Positions 54,956 through 63,309 of a DNA stretch of 64,000 nucleotides are shown piece by piece. A program made the position numbers and the translations under genes. Each line of letters opens with the position of its first letter. Within the stretch, counting starts at the first letter, position 1. Source of the stretch: Micropruina sp. (GTDB taxonomy: Bacteria; Actinomycetota; Actinomycetes; Propionibacteriales; Propionibacteriaceae); assembly GCA_016711105.1 (NCBI GenBank), contig JADJTO010000005.1, positions 1 through 64,000 on the forward strand, in the 5' to 3' direction. The notes under the pieces are model-generated. The model was not told where the DNA came from. It saw only the letters and a list, made by a program, of their open reading frames with translations, and searched no databases.

Positions 54956-54981
54956 GCTCCGCCGCAACGTTGCGGCGGAGC
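54956..54981. other. 26-bp perfect palindrome between iolA and iolE
   Basis: GCTCCGCCGCAAC followed directly by its reverse complement GTTGCGGCGGAGC, 16-41 bp after the iolA stop. It can form an mRNA hairpin within the operon, perhaps for differential stability. Confidence 0.55.
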
Positions 54982-54996
54982 GTTCTGCGGGTGTTG

Positions 54997-56499
54997 TCAG
55001 TTCTGCGGGAAGCCCAGATTCAGGCCGCCGTGGGACGGGTCGAGCCAGCGTTGGGTGACGGCCTTCGTCCGGGTGAAGAAGTGGACGCCCTCGACGCCGT
55101 GAGCGTGGCTGTCGCCGAAGAGCGAGTGCTTCCAGCCGCCGAAGGAGTAGTAGGCCACCGGCACCGGGATCGGCACGTTGATCCCGACCATGCCGACCTC
55201 CACCTCGTGCTGGAAGCGCCGCGCGGCGCCGCCGTCGTTGGTGAAGATCGCGGTGCCGTTGCCGTAGGGGGAGCTGTTGATCAGCGCCAGACCCTCGTCG
55301 TAGCTGTGCACCCGGACGACGCTCAGCACCGGGCCGAAGATCTCGTCGGTATAGATCGACATCTGAGGCGTCACCTTGTCGAACAGGGTGGGGCCGACGA
55401 AGAAGCCGTTCTCGCCCCCGTGGAAGGGGCCCCCGCGACCATCGACGACCAACTCGGCACCCTCGGTCACGCCGGCCTCGACGTAGCCGACGATCCGGTC
55501 CCGTGATTGGGCGGTGACGATCGGACCCATGTCGCAGGCCGTGGAGCCGTCCCCGGTCTTGATCGTGGCCATCCGCTCGGCGATCTTGGCGATCAGCGCA
55601 TCGGCGATGGTGTCCACCGCGACCAGCACCGAGATCGCCATGCAGCGCTCGCCGGCCGAGCCGAAGCCGGCGTTGACCGCCGCATCCGCGGCCAGCTCGA
55701 GATCGGCGTCGGGCAGGACGAGCATGTGATTCTTCGCGCCGCCGAGTGCCTGGACGCGCTTTCCGGCGGCCACGCCGCGCTCATAGACGTAGCGGGCGAT
55801 CGGGGTTGACCCGACGAACGAGATCGCCTTCACGGTCGGGTTGTCCAGGAGCGCGTCGACGGCCTCTTTGTCACCGTTGACCACGTTCATCACCCCGTCC
55901 GGCAACCCGGCTTCGCGCCACAGCTCGGCGATCGCGATCACCGCGGACGGGTCCTTCTCCGACGGCTTGATCACGACCGCGTTGCCGCAGGCGACCGCGA
56001 TCGGGACGAACCACATCGGCACCATGGCCGGGAAGTTGAACGGCGAGATGACGCCGACCACCCCGAGCGGCTGCATGATCGAGTAGGCGTCCACTTTGGT
56101 GGAGACGTTCTCGGAGAACCCGCCTTTGAGCAGGTGCGGGATGCCGCAGGCGAACTCGGCAACTTCCAGACCGCGGGTGACCTCACCCAGGGCGTCGGAG
56201 GTCACTTTGCCGTGCTCGGCGGTGATGATGTCGGCGATCCGCTGCTTGTTGGCGTCGAGCAGCTGGCGGAACGCGAACAACACCTGTGAGCGGCGGGACA
56301 GCGGGGTGTCCGCCCAGGCCTTGGCCACCCCGGCAGCCCGAGCGACCACCTCGTCGACAAGCTCCTTCGAGGCCAGATCCAGGACGCCGGTGACCTCGCC
56401 GGTGGCCGGGTTGAACACCTCGCTGGTGCGCTCGGCCGTCCCTTCCCAGGGGGCGTGGCCGATCAGGTGCGTGATGCGGTTCGGTGTCACAGGTGTCAT
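54997..56499 (-). CDS. iolA: Methylmalonate-semialdehyde dehydrogenase (acylating)
   Basis: A 500 aa CoA-dependent aldehyde dehydrogenase that turns malonate semialdehyde, the end product of inositol breakdown, into acetyl-CoA. Motifs: GVISPFNFPAMVPMWFVP, INKPSEKD-like VIKPSEKDPS, KAISFVGSTPIARYVY and the catalytic Cys in GSAGERCMAISV. The ATG overlaps the iolB stop as ATGA. Confidence 0.94.
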   Translation of the reverse strand: MTPVTPNRITHLIGHAPWEGTAERTSEVFNPATGEVTGVLDLASKELVDEVVARAAGVAKAWADTPLSRRSQVLFAFRQLLDANKQRIADIITAEHGKVTSDALGEVTRGLEVAEFACGIPHLLKGGFSENVSTKVDAYSIMQPLGVVGVISPFNFPAMVPMWFVPIAVACGNAVVIKPSEKDPSAVIAIAELWREAGLPDGVMNVVNGDKEAVDALLDNPTVKAISFVGSTPIARYVYERGVAAGKRVQALGGAKNHMLVLPDADLELAADAAVNAGFGSAGERCMAISVLVAVDTIADALIAKIAERMATIKTGDGSTACDMGPIVTAQSRDRIVGYVEAGVTEGAELVVDGRGGPFHGGENGFFVGPTLFDKVTPQMSIYTDEIFGPVLSVVRVHSYDEGLALINSSPYGNGTAIFTNDGGAARRFQHEVEVGMVGINVPIPVPVAYYSFGGWKHSLFGDSHAHGVEGVHFFTRTKAVTQRWLDPSHGGLNLGFPQN

Positions 56500-57396
56500 C
56501 CGTTCTCTCGGAAAGGCAGGCGTGGATCGACCTCCAGGTCGACCCAGGTTTGGCGAATCCAGGCGTGCGCCGGATCGTCACAGATCAGCCATTCCCGGTT
56601 CTCACCGGGGCCGGCCATCACGTTCAGGTAGTACATGTCGTACCCGGGCGGGGCGATCGCCGGGCCGTGCCAGCCGTGCGGTACCAGCACCACGTCGCGA
56701 TCCCGGACCTCCGCCAGCACATCGATCGGACGCTCGTCCGTCCCGTAGACGCGTTGGTAGCCGAACGGTTCGCCCTGGCCAGGGCTGCCGGGCTCGGTGC
56801 GGAGCTCGAAGTAGTAGATCTCCTCCAGCTCGGCCTCAACGCCGGGCCGCTCCTGGTCGTGCTTGTGCGGCGGGTAACTCGACCAGTTGCCGGCGGGCGT
56901 GATCACCTCGCAGGCGATGATCGAGTCCGCGCCGGGCAGGGTGGCCGGGGTGCCGAAGTTGCGCACCTGACGCGAGCAACGTCCGGCTCCGCGCAGCTCG
57001 TCCGGGACGTCGCTGGCGGCGACCACGCTGACGCTGAGGGTGCGCGCGGCTTTGGCGAAGGGGAGTGCGATCCGTCCGCCGCCGGGGCTGGTCACGGTGA
57101 AGCGGGCGTCGCGGGGGACGTAGACCAGGTCGGTGGAGCCGGCGAAGGGGATCGCGGCGCCCGGCCAGCTCGATCACGCGCTCGCCTTCGGCTGATTCCA
57201 CGACGACGTGGGCGGCGCCGCTGAGCGGCAGCACGATCCATTCGCAATCGCCGGCATCCAGGGAGCGGGATTCACCGGCGGCCAGCGTGGCGACGAACAA
57301 GCCGGTGTGCGCCCAGCCGGGGTCACCGGGGGCGATCCGGGTGTCGAACTCGGCGTCCGCTGAGCTGGCCGCGGGCCGGTACCACTCACGCATCAT
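56496..57396 (-). pseudogene. iolB: 5-deoxy-glucuronate isomerase IolB, frameshifted as written
   Basis: Cupin isomerase of the inositol pathway, about 299 aa when joined. The first frame runs MMREWYRPAASSADAEFD to GERVIELAG. An extra base in a 3-C run at 57160-57162 shifts frame. The second frame continues AAIPFAGSTDLVYVPRD and then SPGGGRIALPFAKA to the end, with NWSSYPPHKHDQ and VLVPHGWHGPAIAPPGYDMYYLN, which are strong IolB signatures with metal-binding His. It is the first gene of the leftward operon. Its stop overlaps iolA. Probably functional in the organism. Confidence 0.88.
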
Positions 57397-57509
57397 TGGG
57401 CGACTTTCGTGCTCGGCGCCGAACCTGCAGGGTCAGGCACCAGGGTCTGGGATTGCGACCGTCGGCCGCACTCCGAGTCTGCCGGTCGTGATGAGGTCAC
57501 GTCAAGACT

Positions 57510-57521
57510 TTGTTAGTACAA
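57510..57521. promoter_or_regulatory. Putative IolR-type operator in the iolB/GntR divergent region
   Basis: TTGTTAGTACAA contains TGTTAGTACA (57511-57520). The close variant TGTTAGGACA precedes the isomerase gene at 58739-58748. A second small palindrome, TGACAGGTTGTCA (57540-57552), lies nearer the regulator start. From memory, the reverse complement fits or nearly fits the published motif of the GntR-type inositol regulator of Corynebacterium. Confidence 0.5.
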
Positions 57522-57566
57522 ACTCACGTACAGCGAATATGACAGGTTGTCAGTTACTCTTGCGAC

Positions 57567-58307
57567 GTGTATGTGCAGATCCCGGTGATCATCGATCGCA
57601 GCAGTCCCGTGCCGCTCTACCACCAGCTGGCTCAGCAGCTGACCGCAGCGATCGACAAGGGTGACCTGCAACCGGGTGACCCCTTCGAGAACGAGTTGGC
57701 TCTGGCCGAACGCCTGGACCTCTCCCGCCCGACCGTCCGCCGAGCCATCGCCGAGCTCGTCGGACGAGGCCTGCTGGTGCGACGTCGTGGCATCGGCACC
57801 ACCGTGGCCAGCCGAGTGATCCACCGTCGCCAGGAGCTGACCAGCCTGCTCGAAGATCTCCGTGGCGGCGGACGCAAACCCACCACCGAGGTCCTGCAAT
57901 TCAGCACTGACAAGCCCGATCATCGCGCGGCCGAGATCCTGGGCCTACCGCTGGAGACCCCGCTGGTGTTCATCGAGCGGGTCCGCAGCGCGGACGGTGC
58001 CCCGCTGGCCTTGCTCCGGAACTGGCTGCCCCCGATGTTCAACGATCTGACCGCCGAGCAACTGGCCACCCAGGGGCTGTACGAACTGTTCCGGGAGCGC
58101 AACATTCACCCGGCGGTCGGCCACCAGACGATCGGCGCGCGGCGTCCGAACGGCGCCGAGCGGCGCCTGCTGCACCTGGCTTCGGGCGATCCGGTGCTGA
58201 CCATGGCCCGGACGGCCTACGACGGCAACGGCCTCGCCGTCGAGTTCGGCGACCACGCCTACCGCTACGACCAGCACGCCTTCGACGTCACCGTCTACGC
58301 CCGCTGA
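57567..58307 (+). CDS. GntR-family (HutC/UTRA) regulator of the inositol genes
   Basis: A 246 aa regulator. The N-terminal winged helix (about 15-78) has PLYHQLAQQLTAAIDKGDLQ and LSRPTVRRAIAELVGRGLLV. The C-terminal UTRA ligand domain has LGLPLETPLVFIERVRSADG and ends YRYDQHAFDVTVYAR. The start is GTG 57567 with no clear ribosome site; GTG 57573 is an alternative, and a leaderless transcript is possible. It is divergent from iolB, so it is the likely inositol-responsive repressor. Confidence 0.9.
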   Translation: MYVQIPVIIDRSSPVPLYHQLAQQLTAAIDKGDLQPGDPFENELALAERLDLSRPTVRRAIAELVGRGLLVRRRGIGTTVASRVIHRRQELTSLLEDLRGGGRKPTTEVLQFSTDKPDHRAAEILGLPLETPLVFIERVRSADGAPLALLRNWLPPMFNDLTAEQLATQGLYELFRERNIHPAVGHQTIGARRPNGAERRLLHLASGDPVLTMARTAYDGNGLAVEFGDHAYRYDQHAFDVTVYAR

Positions 58308-58320
58308 GCTCAGCCGAGCG

Positions 58321-58652
58321 CCCCGCCCAACCGCCCCCTCCCCCGGGAGTGCCGGTTAACTTCACGGTCCTAGGCGCACCTCATCGCCCATAGGGCGTTG
58401 ATGCCCACGAATCACCGCGATCTTTCCGGCCACAGCCCGCACCCGCCAACCTCGCACCCCGCCCAACCGACCCCTCCCCCGGGAGTGCCGGTTAACTTCA
58501 CGGTCCTAGGCGCACCTCATCGCCCATAGGGCGTTGATGCGCACGAATCACCGCGATCTTTCCGGCCACAGCCCGCACGCCGGCCAACCGAACCCTCCCC
58601 CGGAGGACCGGTTAACTTCTCGGTCCTGAGCGCACCTCATCGCCCATAGGGC
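58321..58652 (+). repeat. Three tandem intergenic repeats of about 120-136 bp
   Basis: The block from CCGCCCAACCG through GTGCCGGTTAACTTCACGG, GCGCACCTCATCGCCCATAG and ACCGCGATCTTTCCGGCCAC occurs at 58321-58442 and again at 58457-58578 with few changes. A third, shorter and more diverged copy runs 58582-58652. Each has a stem CGCCC-ATA-GGGCG or part of it. There is no open frame. They fill most of the 470-bp gap between the GntR gene and the isomerase gene. Confidence 0.9.
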
Positions 58653-58736
58653 CTCGACACTCGAAATTGACCCACTTTTTTCGGGCCTCGCGAGCTCCTC
58701 TCTGGCGCAACCCGACGTCGTCCCGTACGGTTGCCA

Positions 58737-58750
58737 AATGTTAGGACATT
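58737..58750. promoter_or_regulatory. Putative IolR-type operator before the isomerase gene
   Basis: AATGT-TAGG-ACATT is a near-perfect palindrome with core TGTTAGGACA, shared with the iolB/GntR promoter region (57511-57520). It ends 28 bp before the isomerase start. Confidence 0.55.
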
Positions 58751-58777
58751 AGCCACACCGTCGTGCCTGGAGGACTC

Positions 58778-59659
58778 GTGAAGATCGCGCTCGACCCCAC
58801 CCCGTTCCGGTTCATCCACAGCCTGCTCGACCTTCCCTCGGTCGTCCGGGACTGTGGCTTCGACCACCTGCAACTCACCCCGCACGCGGACGTGATTCCG
58901 TTCTTCCGGCACCCCAAAGCCGATGACGCCCTGGTGGCCAAGTTCCGCAAGGCCTGCGACGACGCCGGGGTCGGGATCGCCTCGGTGCTGCCGGTGCTGC
59001 GCTGGTCAGGCCCGGACGAGTGGCAGCGGGAGGCAGCCGTCCGCTACTGGAAGCGCGCCATCCAGATCACCGTGGACTTGGGCTGCGAGGTGATGAACAC
59101 CGAGTTCTCCGGACGCCCTGAGCGGAGCGAGGAATCGGAGGCCTGCTTCTACCGGTCGATGGAGGAACTGCTGCCGATCTTCGAACGCGAAGGCATCGAC
59201 GTACGGATCGACCCGCATCCCGACGACTTCGTCGAGGACGGCTTGGAGGCGATCCGGGTGATCCGCAGCCTCAACTCACCGAGCGTCGGCATGGTGTTCG
59301 TGGCCTGCCACAGTTTCCACATGGGACACCCGATTGGTCAGATCATGCGCGAAGCCGGAGACCTGATCCGGCTGGTTCACGTGGCCGACACCATGGACCA
59401 CCACGCCTCGAACAGCCTGCGCTACATCACCAACCCGCCGGGCAACAGCGTCCGGGTACACCAGCACCTTCAGATCGGCGACGGCGACATCGACTGGGAC
59501 GACTTCTTCGGGGGCCTGGCCGAGATCGGCTTCTACGAGCGCGAAGGCACGGTGATGTGCTCGTCCGTCTTTGCCGAGGACGAGCGCGCGATCGAGATGA
59601 GCCGCTACCAACTGGCCACCATGCAGACCTACGTCGCGAAACACAGCGCCCAACGCTGA
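58778..59659 (+). CDS. Sugar phosphate isomerase/epimerase (TIM barrel), inositol-associated
   Basis: A 293 aa AP-endonuclease-2-fold protein (MKIALDPTPFRF...). Metal-ligand segments: LGCEVMNTEFSG, VRIDPHPDDFVED, FVACHSFHMGHP and RLVHVADTMDHHAS. GTG 58778 is preceded by GGAGGA at three bases; the frame from 58763 includes that site, so 58778 is the start. It shares an operator-like palindrome with the inositol promoter, which suggests membership in the same regulon, perhaps IolH-like. The reaction is unknown. Confidence 0.85.
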   Translation: MKIALDPTPFRFIHSLLDLPSVVRDCGFDHLQLTPHADVIPFFRHPKADDALVAKFRKACDDAGVGIASVLPVLRWSGPDEWQREAAVRYWKRAIQITVDLGCEVMNTEFSGRPERSEESEACFYRSMEELLPIFEREGIDVRIDPHPDDFVEDGLEAIRVIRSLNSPSVGMVFVACHSFHMGHPIGQIMREAGDLIRLVHVADTMDHHASNSLRYITNPPGNSVRVHQHLQIGDGDIDWDDFFGGLAEIGFYEREGTVMCSSVFAEDERAIEMSRYQLATMQTYVAKHSAQR

Positions 59660-59742
59660 GGCCGGCGTCCAGGTAGGTCTCAGCTAGACGGTGCCGAATC
59701 GATCGGGCCGCCGACCTCGGCGCGACCCGAGCCCTGCTGGGC

Positions 59743-61896
59743 TCACACCGCGGTTGCCCGGATCAGCACCAACTCGTCCGCGTTGAGCAGAGGCCCCATG
59801 ATGCCTACCTCTGCCAGCACTCGTCCGCTCAGCCGCACTCCCGATTCCGCCCAGGCCGGCGCGGCGGGAACCGTCGGAACCGTCACCGCGGCGTCCCCGG
59901 GGGCTTGGGCTGTCACCAGGTACGTGCGGTCGGGGTCGAGCCCGGGCAGGGTGACCCGACCGAGGGGCCAGGTGAGCGTGAAGTCGATCGCGGCCAAGCG
60001 ATAAAGGGCATCGCTGCGGTCCGCCGCGACCACCCCTTCCAGCAGGATCGCCGGATTGGACAGGTCCTCATGGACGACGGTGCCCGAATGCAGTAGGTCC
60101 CGCGTGTCCTTGTAGAACTGGACCCACTCGCCCAGAGCGGCCAGATCGGCCCCGCTCGCTGTGGTGAGATCCCACTCCACTCCCATGTGCCCCCAGATGG
60201 CGGTGCCGGCCCGGAAGGTGAGGCCGTGGGTGCGTTTGGTGGTGTGATCCCGTCCGGAGCCGACGTGGGTGCCCATCAGTTCCGGGGGCAGGGTGAGCCC
60301 GGTGTAGCGAACCATCCGCTGCCGTTCGTGCGCGTCGATGCAGTCCGAGACCCAGATCCGGTCACAGAACTCCATGATCCCCAGGTCGACCCGTCCACCG
60401 CCGCCGCAGCAGGACTCGATCTCCAGCCCTGGGTGCCGATTCTTCAACTCGACCATCAGGCGATGCACGGCCTTGGTCTGGGCATGCACCCCCGGAGTGC
60501 CCTCAGGCATGTGGCCGGCGTCGATCAGGGGGCGGTTGTGATCCCACTTGATGTAGGCGATCTGGTACTCCTCCAGGAGGCTCGACATCCGCTCGAGCAC
60601 GTAGTCGAAGGCCTCGGCGTGCCCAAGATCGAGGATGTGCTGGTAGCGCGACGGGACGCCGACGCCGCGGCCGGTCTGGAAGATCCACTCCGGGTGAGCC
60701 CGGGCCAGGTCCGAATCCAGGTTGACCATCTCCGGTTCGAACCAGAGCCCGAACTCCATCCCGAGCTGGTGAACCCGATCCACCAGCGGGTGCAGGCCTT
60801 GGGGGAAGACGCCCTCGTCGACGTACCAGTCGCCCAGCCCGGCTTGGTCGTTGCGGCGGCCGCGGAACCAGCCGTCGTCGAGCACGTACCGCTCGATCCC
60901 GATCGCCGCGGCATGCTCCGCCAGGGCGATCAGCTTGTCCATGTCCATGTCCATCAACACGGCTTCCCAGGTGTTCAGCAACACCGGACGTGGGCTTCGC
61001 GGGTGCTGCGGACGGGCCCGCAGGTATTCGTGGAAGCGGGTCGAGAACTCGTCCAACCCCTCCCCCCAGGAGCCCATCAGCCAGGGCGAGCTGTACTCCT
61101 CCCTTTGAGCCAGGCGGATCTCCCCGGGCAGCAACAACTCGCCACCACGCAGCAACCGCCAGCCGCTGAACGCATGCTCAGCCGACATCACCTGGTTGCC
61201 GCTCCACGCCAGGTGCACCCCCCAGACCCGGCCCGAGCGGAACCCGAACGAAGCCCGTCCGGCACACAGCACGTGCGGCGCGTCGTGGCCCGGGCGACCG
61301 CCCCAGGACTCCCGCACCCACTGGCCCTGATCGAACGGACGACGCTGCGGCGTCCGCTCGCGGGTGTGCCGTCCGGCCATGTCGAGCAGCTCCACCGCCT
61401 CCTGCGGGACGGGCAGTGCGGGCTCGAGCAAAGTCACCTCGTACACATCGTCAGCCAGGTTCTGCACGCTCGCCCGCACCCGGACCAGGCCGCTCGGCAA
61501 CAGCTCCAGTTCGGTGGTGACCTGCAGGCCCTGCGGCTCGTCCAGCCCGACGCTGCGGAGCAGCTGCGAGCCCTCGACCTCGGTCAGTTCGTGCGTGACC
61601 TGGTCGAACCCGACCGACCAGGCTTTGCCCGATCTGCTCCCCAACAGGCCCGGACGTCCCGTCCAGCCACCTCCGTGCCGGGGCAGCAGAGCGACCGACT
61701 CCTGGGTCGTCACCGAGGAGTCGATGTACGGCATCCCCAGCGCCGTCACCACGTCCTCCAGGGGCGGGTTCTCGCCCAGATCCGGGCCCCAGTGCAGGAC
61801 GCACGGGAGCGCGTCCGCCTGCAGCCGTAGCACCACGCTGGTGCCGCCGCGCCGCAGGTGCATCGTCTCGGCCTTTCCTCGTCCGGTGGTGTTCAC
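59743..61896 (-). CDS. GH36 alpha-galactosidase
   Basis: A 717 aa cytoplasmic alpha-galactosidase for raffinose-type sugars or melibiose. Beta-sandwich N-domain (1-320), then the catalytic barrel with LLNTWEAVLMDMDMDK, YVLDDGWFRGRRND, the nucleophile in IAYIKWDHNRP, the sugar-site segment ESCCGGGGRVDLGI and the acid/base in IWVSDCIDAHERQ. The start is GTG 61896, overlapping the stop of the pyrophosphorylase gene (GTGA), so the gene is translationally coupled in the galactose operon. Confidence 0.94.
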   Translation of the reverse strand: MNTTGRGKAETMHLRRGGTSVVLRLQADALPCVLHWGPDLGENPPLEDVVTALGMPYIDSSVTTQESVALLPRHGGGWTGRPGLLGSRSGKAWSVGFDQVTHELTEVEGSQLLRSVGLDEPQGLQVTTELELLPSGLVRVRASVQNLADDVYEVTLLEPALPVPQEAVELLDMAGRHTRERTPQRRPFDQGQWVRESWGGRPGHDAPHVLCAGRASFGFRSGRVWGVHLAWSGNQVMSAEHAFSGWRLLRGGELLLPGEIRLAQREEYSSPWLMGSWGEGLDEFSTRFHEYLRARPQHPRSPRPVLLNTWEAVLMDMDMDKLIALAEHAAAIGIERYVLDDGWFRGRRNDQAGLGDWYVDEGVFPQGLHPLVDRVHQLGMEFGLWFEPEMVNLDSDLARAHPEWIFQTGRGVGVPSRYQHILDLGHAEAFDYVLERMSSLLEEYQIAYIKWDHNRPLIDAGHMPEGTPGVHAQTKAVHRLMVELKNRHPGLEIESCCGGGGRVDLGIMEFCDRIWVSDCIDAHERQRMVRYTGLTLPPELMGTHVGSGRDHTTKRTHGLTFRAGTAIWGHMGVEWDLTTASGADLAALGEWVQFYKDTRDLLHSGTVVHEDLSNPAILLEGVVAADRSDALYRLAAIDFTLTWPLGRVTLPGLDPDRTYLVTAQAPGDAAVTVPTVPAAPAWAESGVRLSGRVLAEVGIMGPLLNADELVLIRATAV

Positions 61897-63309
61897 GCTT
61901 CCACTCCTGTCTGCTCTGCATCCGCTTGACTGCTCGCCTGCAGCCGGGCCCCCTGGGGAACGGTTCCGCCGGCCCCGTCCAGAACGGCGTCGCCGAGCGC
62001 CACCACGTCCGGGCCGAAGGTCCAGTCGCCGCGCACGGTGAGGCTTGAAGCCGCGGCCACGGACGGCGGCCCGACCGGGAAGCGGGCTTCGAAGTCAGCG
62101 ATGTTCCGGTAGTAACGGGGATCGAGGTCGATCGTGGCCTGCTGGGCGGCGGTCGTTTCCAGCGTCGCCGACTCGGTCAACCGGTAGGCGTCCGAGCGGA
62201 CGAGCAGCAGGTCGTTGGTGGTCTTCACCGGCAGGAACCGCGACCGGTCGACCAGGATCGGACGAACCCCTTCGAACGCTTCCACCGCGGCCCCGATGGC
62301 GGTTTCGATCTGATAGACGGCAGGCGTGCTGGGGTCGGCCGGATCGACGGTCTTCTGATTGCGGATCAGCGGCAGGCCGAGGATCCCTTTCCGTTCGATC
62401 AGCAGCTTGTGCAGTTGCTCCAGGTCGAACCACAGGTTGTTGGTGTGGAAGAAGGGGTGCCTGGTTTCGGAGGTGAAATACTCCATCTCCTCCGGGCGCG
62501 GTCTGCGCGGTGTCCCGCAGGATGATCCGGCCATCAGCTCGCCGAATCGCCAGATGTCCACCCTTGCGGTCGGCCGGCGTGCGCAGGCACACCTCGGGCG
62601 CGTACGGCGCACCGGTGCTCGCGAACCAGCCCGCCAGGGCAGCGTTCGGGGCGGCCCCCAGATTGTCGGCGTTCGCACTGTTGGCGTAGCGGAAGCCCCG
62701 TTCCAGGAGGGCTTCCAGCAGGCCGGTGGAGATCAGGGCGGTGTAGATGTCGCCGTGTCCCGGCGGGCACCACTCCAGCGCGGGGTTGGCCGGCCACGTG
62801 GCCGGCTCCAGGGAATCGACCAGCAATTTGGGCTCACGATTCTGGATGAAATCGAGCGGCAGTCCGTCCACGGCGAGATCCGGGTAACCGGCGAGGGCCT
62901 CGACGCAGTCCTCCCGGGTGCGGAACGAGTTCATCAGCAGCAGCGGCAGGCGCACCCCCCACCGGCGGCGGGCGTAGCGCACCTGGGCGACGATCAGATC
63001 CAGGAACGACCTGCCGTCGCGGACGGGCAGCAGCGACTTGGCACGATCCATGCCCATGGACGAGGCGAGCCCGCCGTTGAGCCGGATCAGCACCGTCTGG
63101 TCCAGGCTTCGACGGGCTGTCTCCTCGTCCACCTGCGCGTCCGCGAGGGCGTCCACGCTCACCAGTGGCTCGATCGTGTCCTCCCGGATCAGCCCGGTCG
63201 TGCCCTGCTCCAACTGCCGGTAGTAGTGGGCGAAGACGTGGATCGTCTCCTCCGACACCTCGGCCGACCGCATCTTCTCCTCGGCCAGCCGCAGCCCGCG
63301 CTCACTCAT
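61893..63309 (-). pseudogene. UTP-hexose-1-phosphate uridylyltransferase (UGP2 type), frameshifted as written
   Basis: Eukaryotic-type UDP-sugar pyrophosphorylase, about 471 aa when joined. The frame from 63309 has LIRLNGGLASSMGMDRAKSLL, LLLMNSFRTREDC and the EWCPPGHGDIYTALISTGLL site. One extra base near 62497-62500 shifts frame before RPEEMEYFTSETRHPFFHTNNLW, and the second frame runs to 61893. It would make UDP-glucose or UDP-galactose from the sugar 1-phosphate. ATGA/GTGA overlaps link it to galE and GH36. Probably a sequence error. Confidence 0.85.

Noticed and set aside
58321..58652. CRISPR array or tRNA cluster in the intergenic repeats
   Set aside because: Only three long units, nearly identical end to end with no spacers, and no cloverleaf folding.
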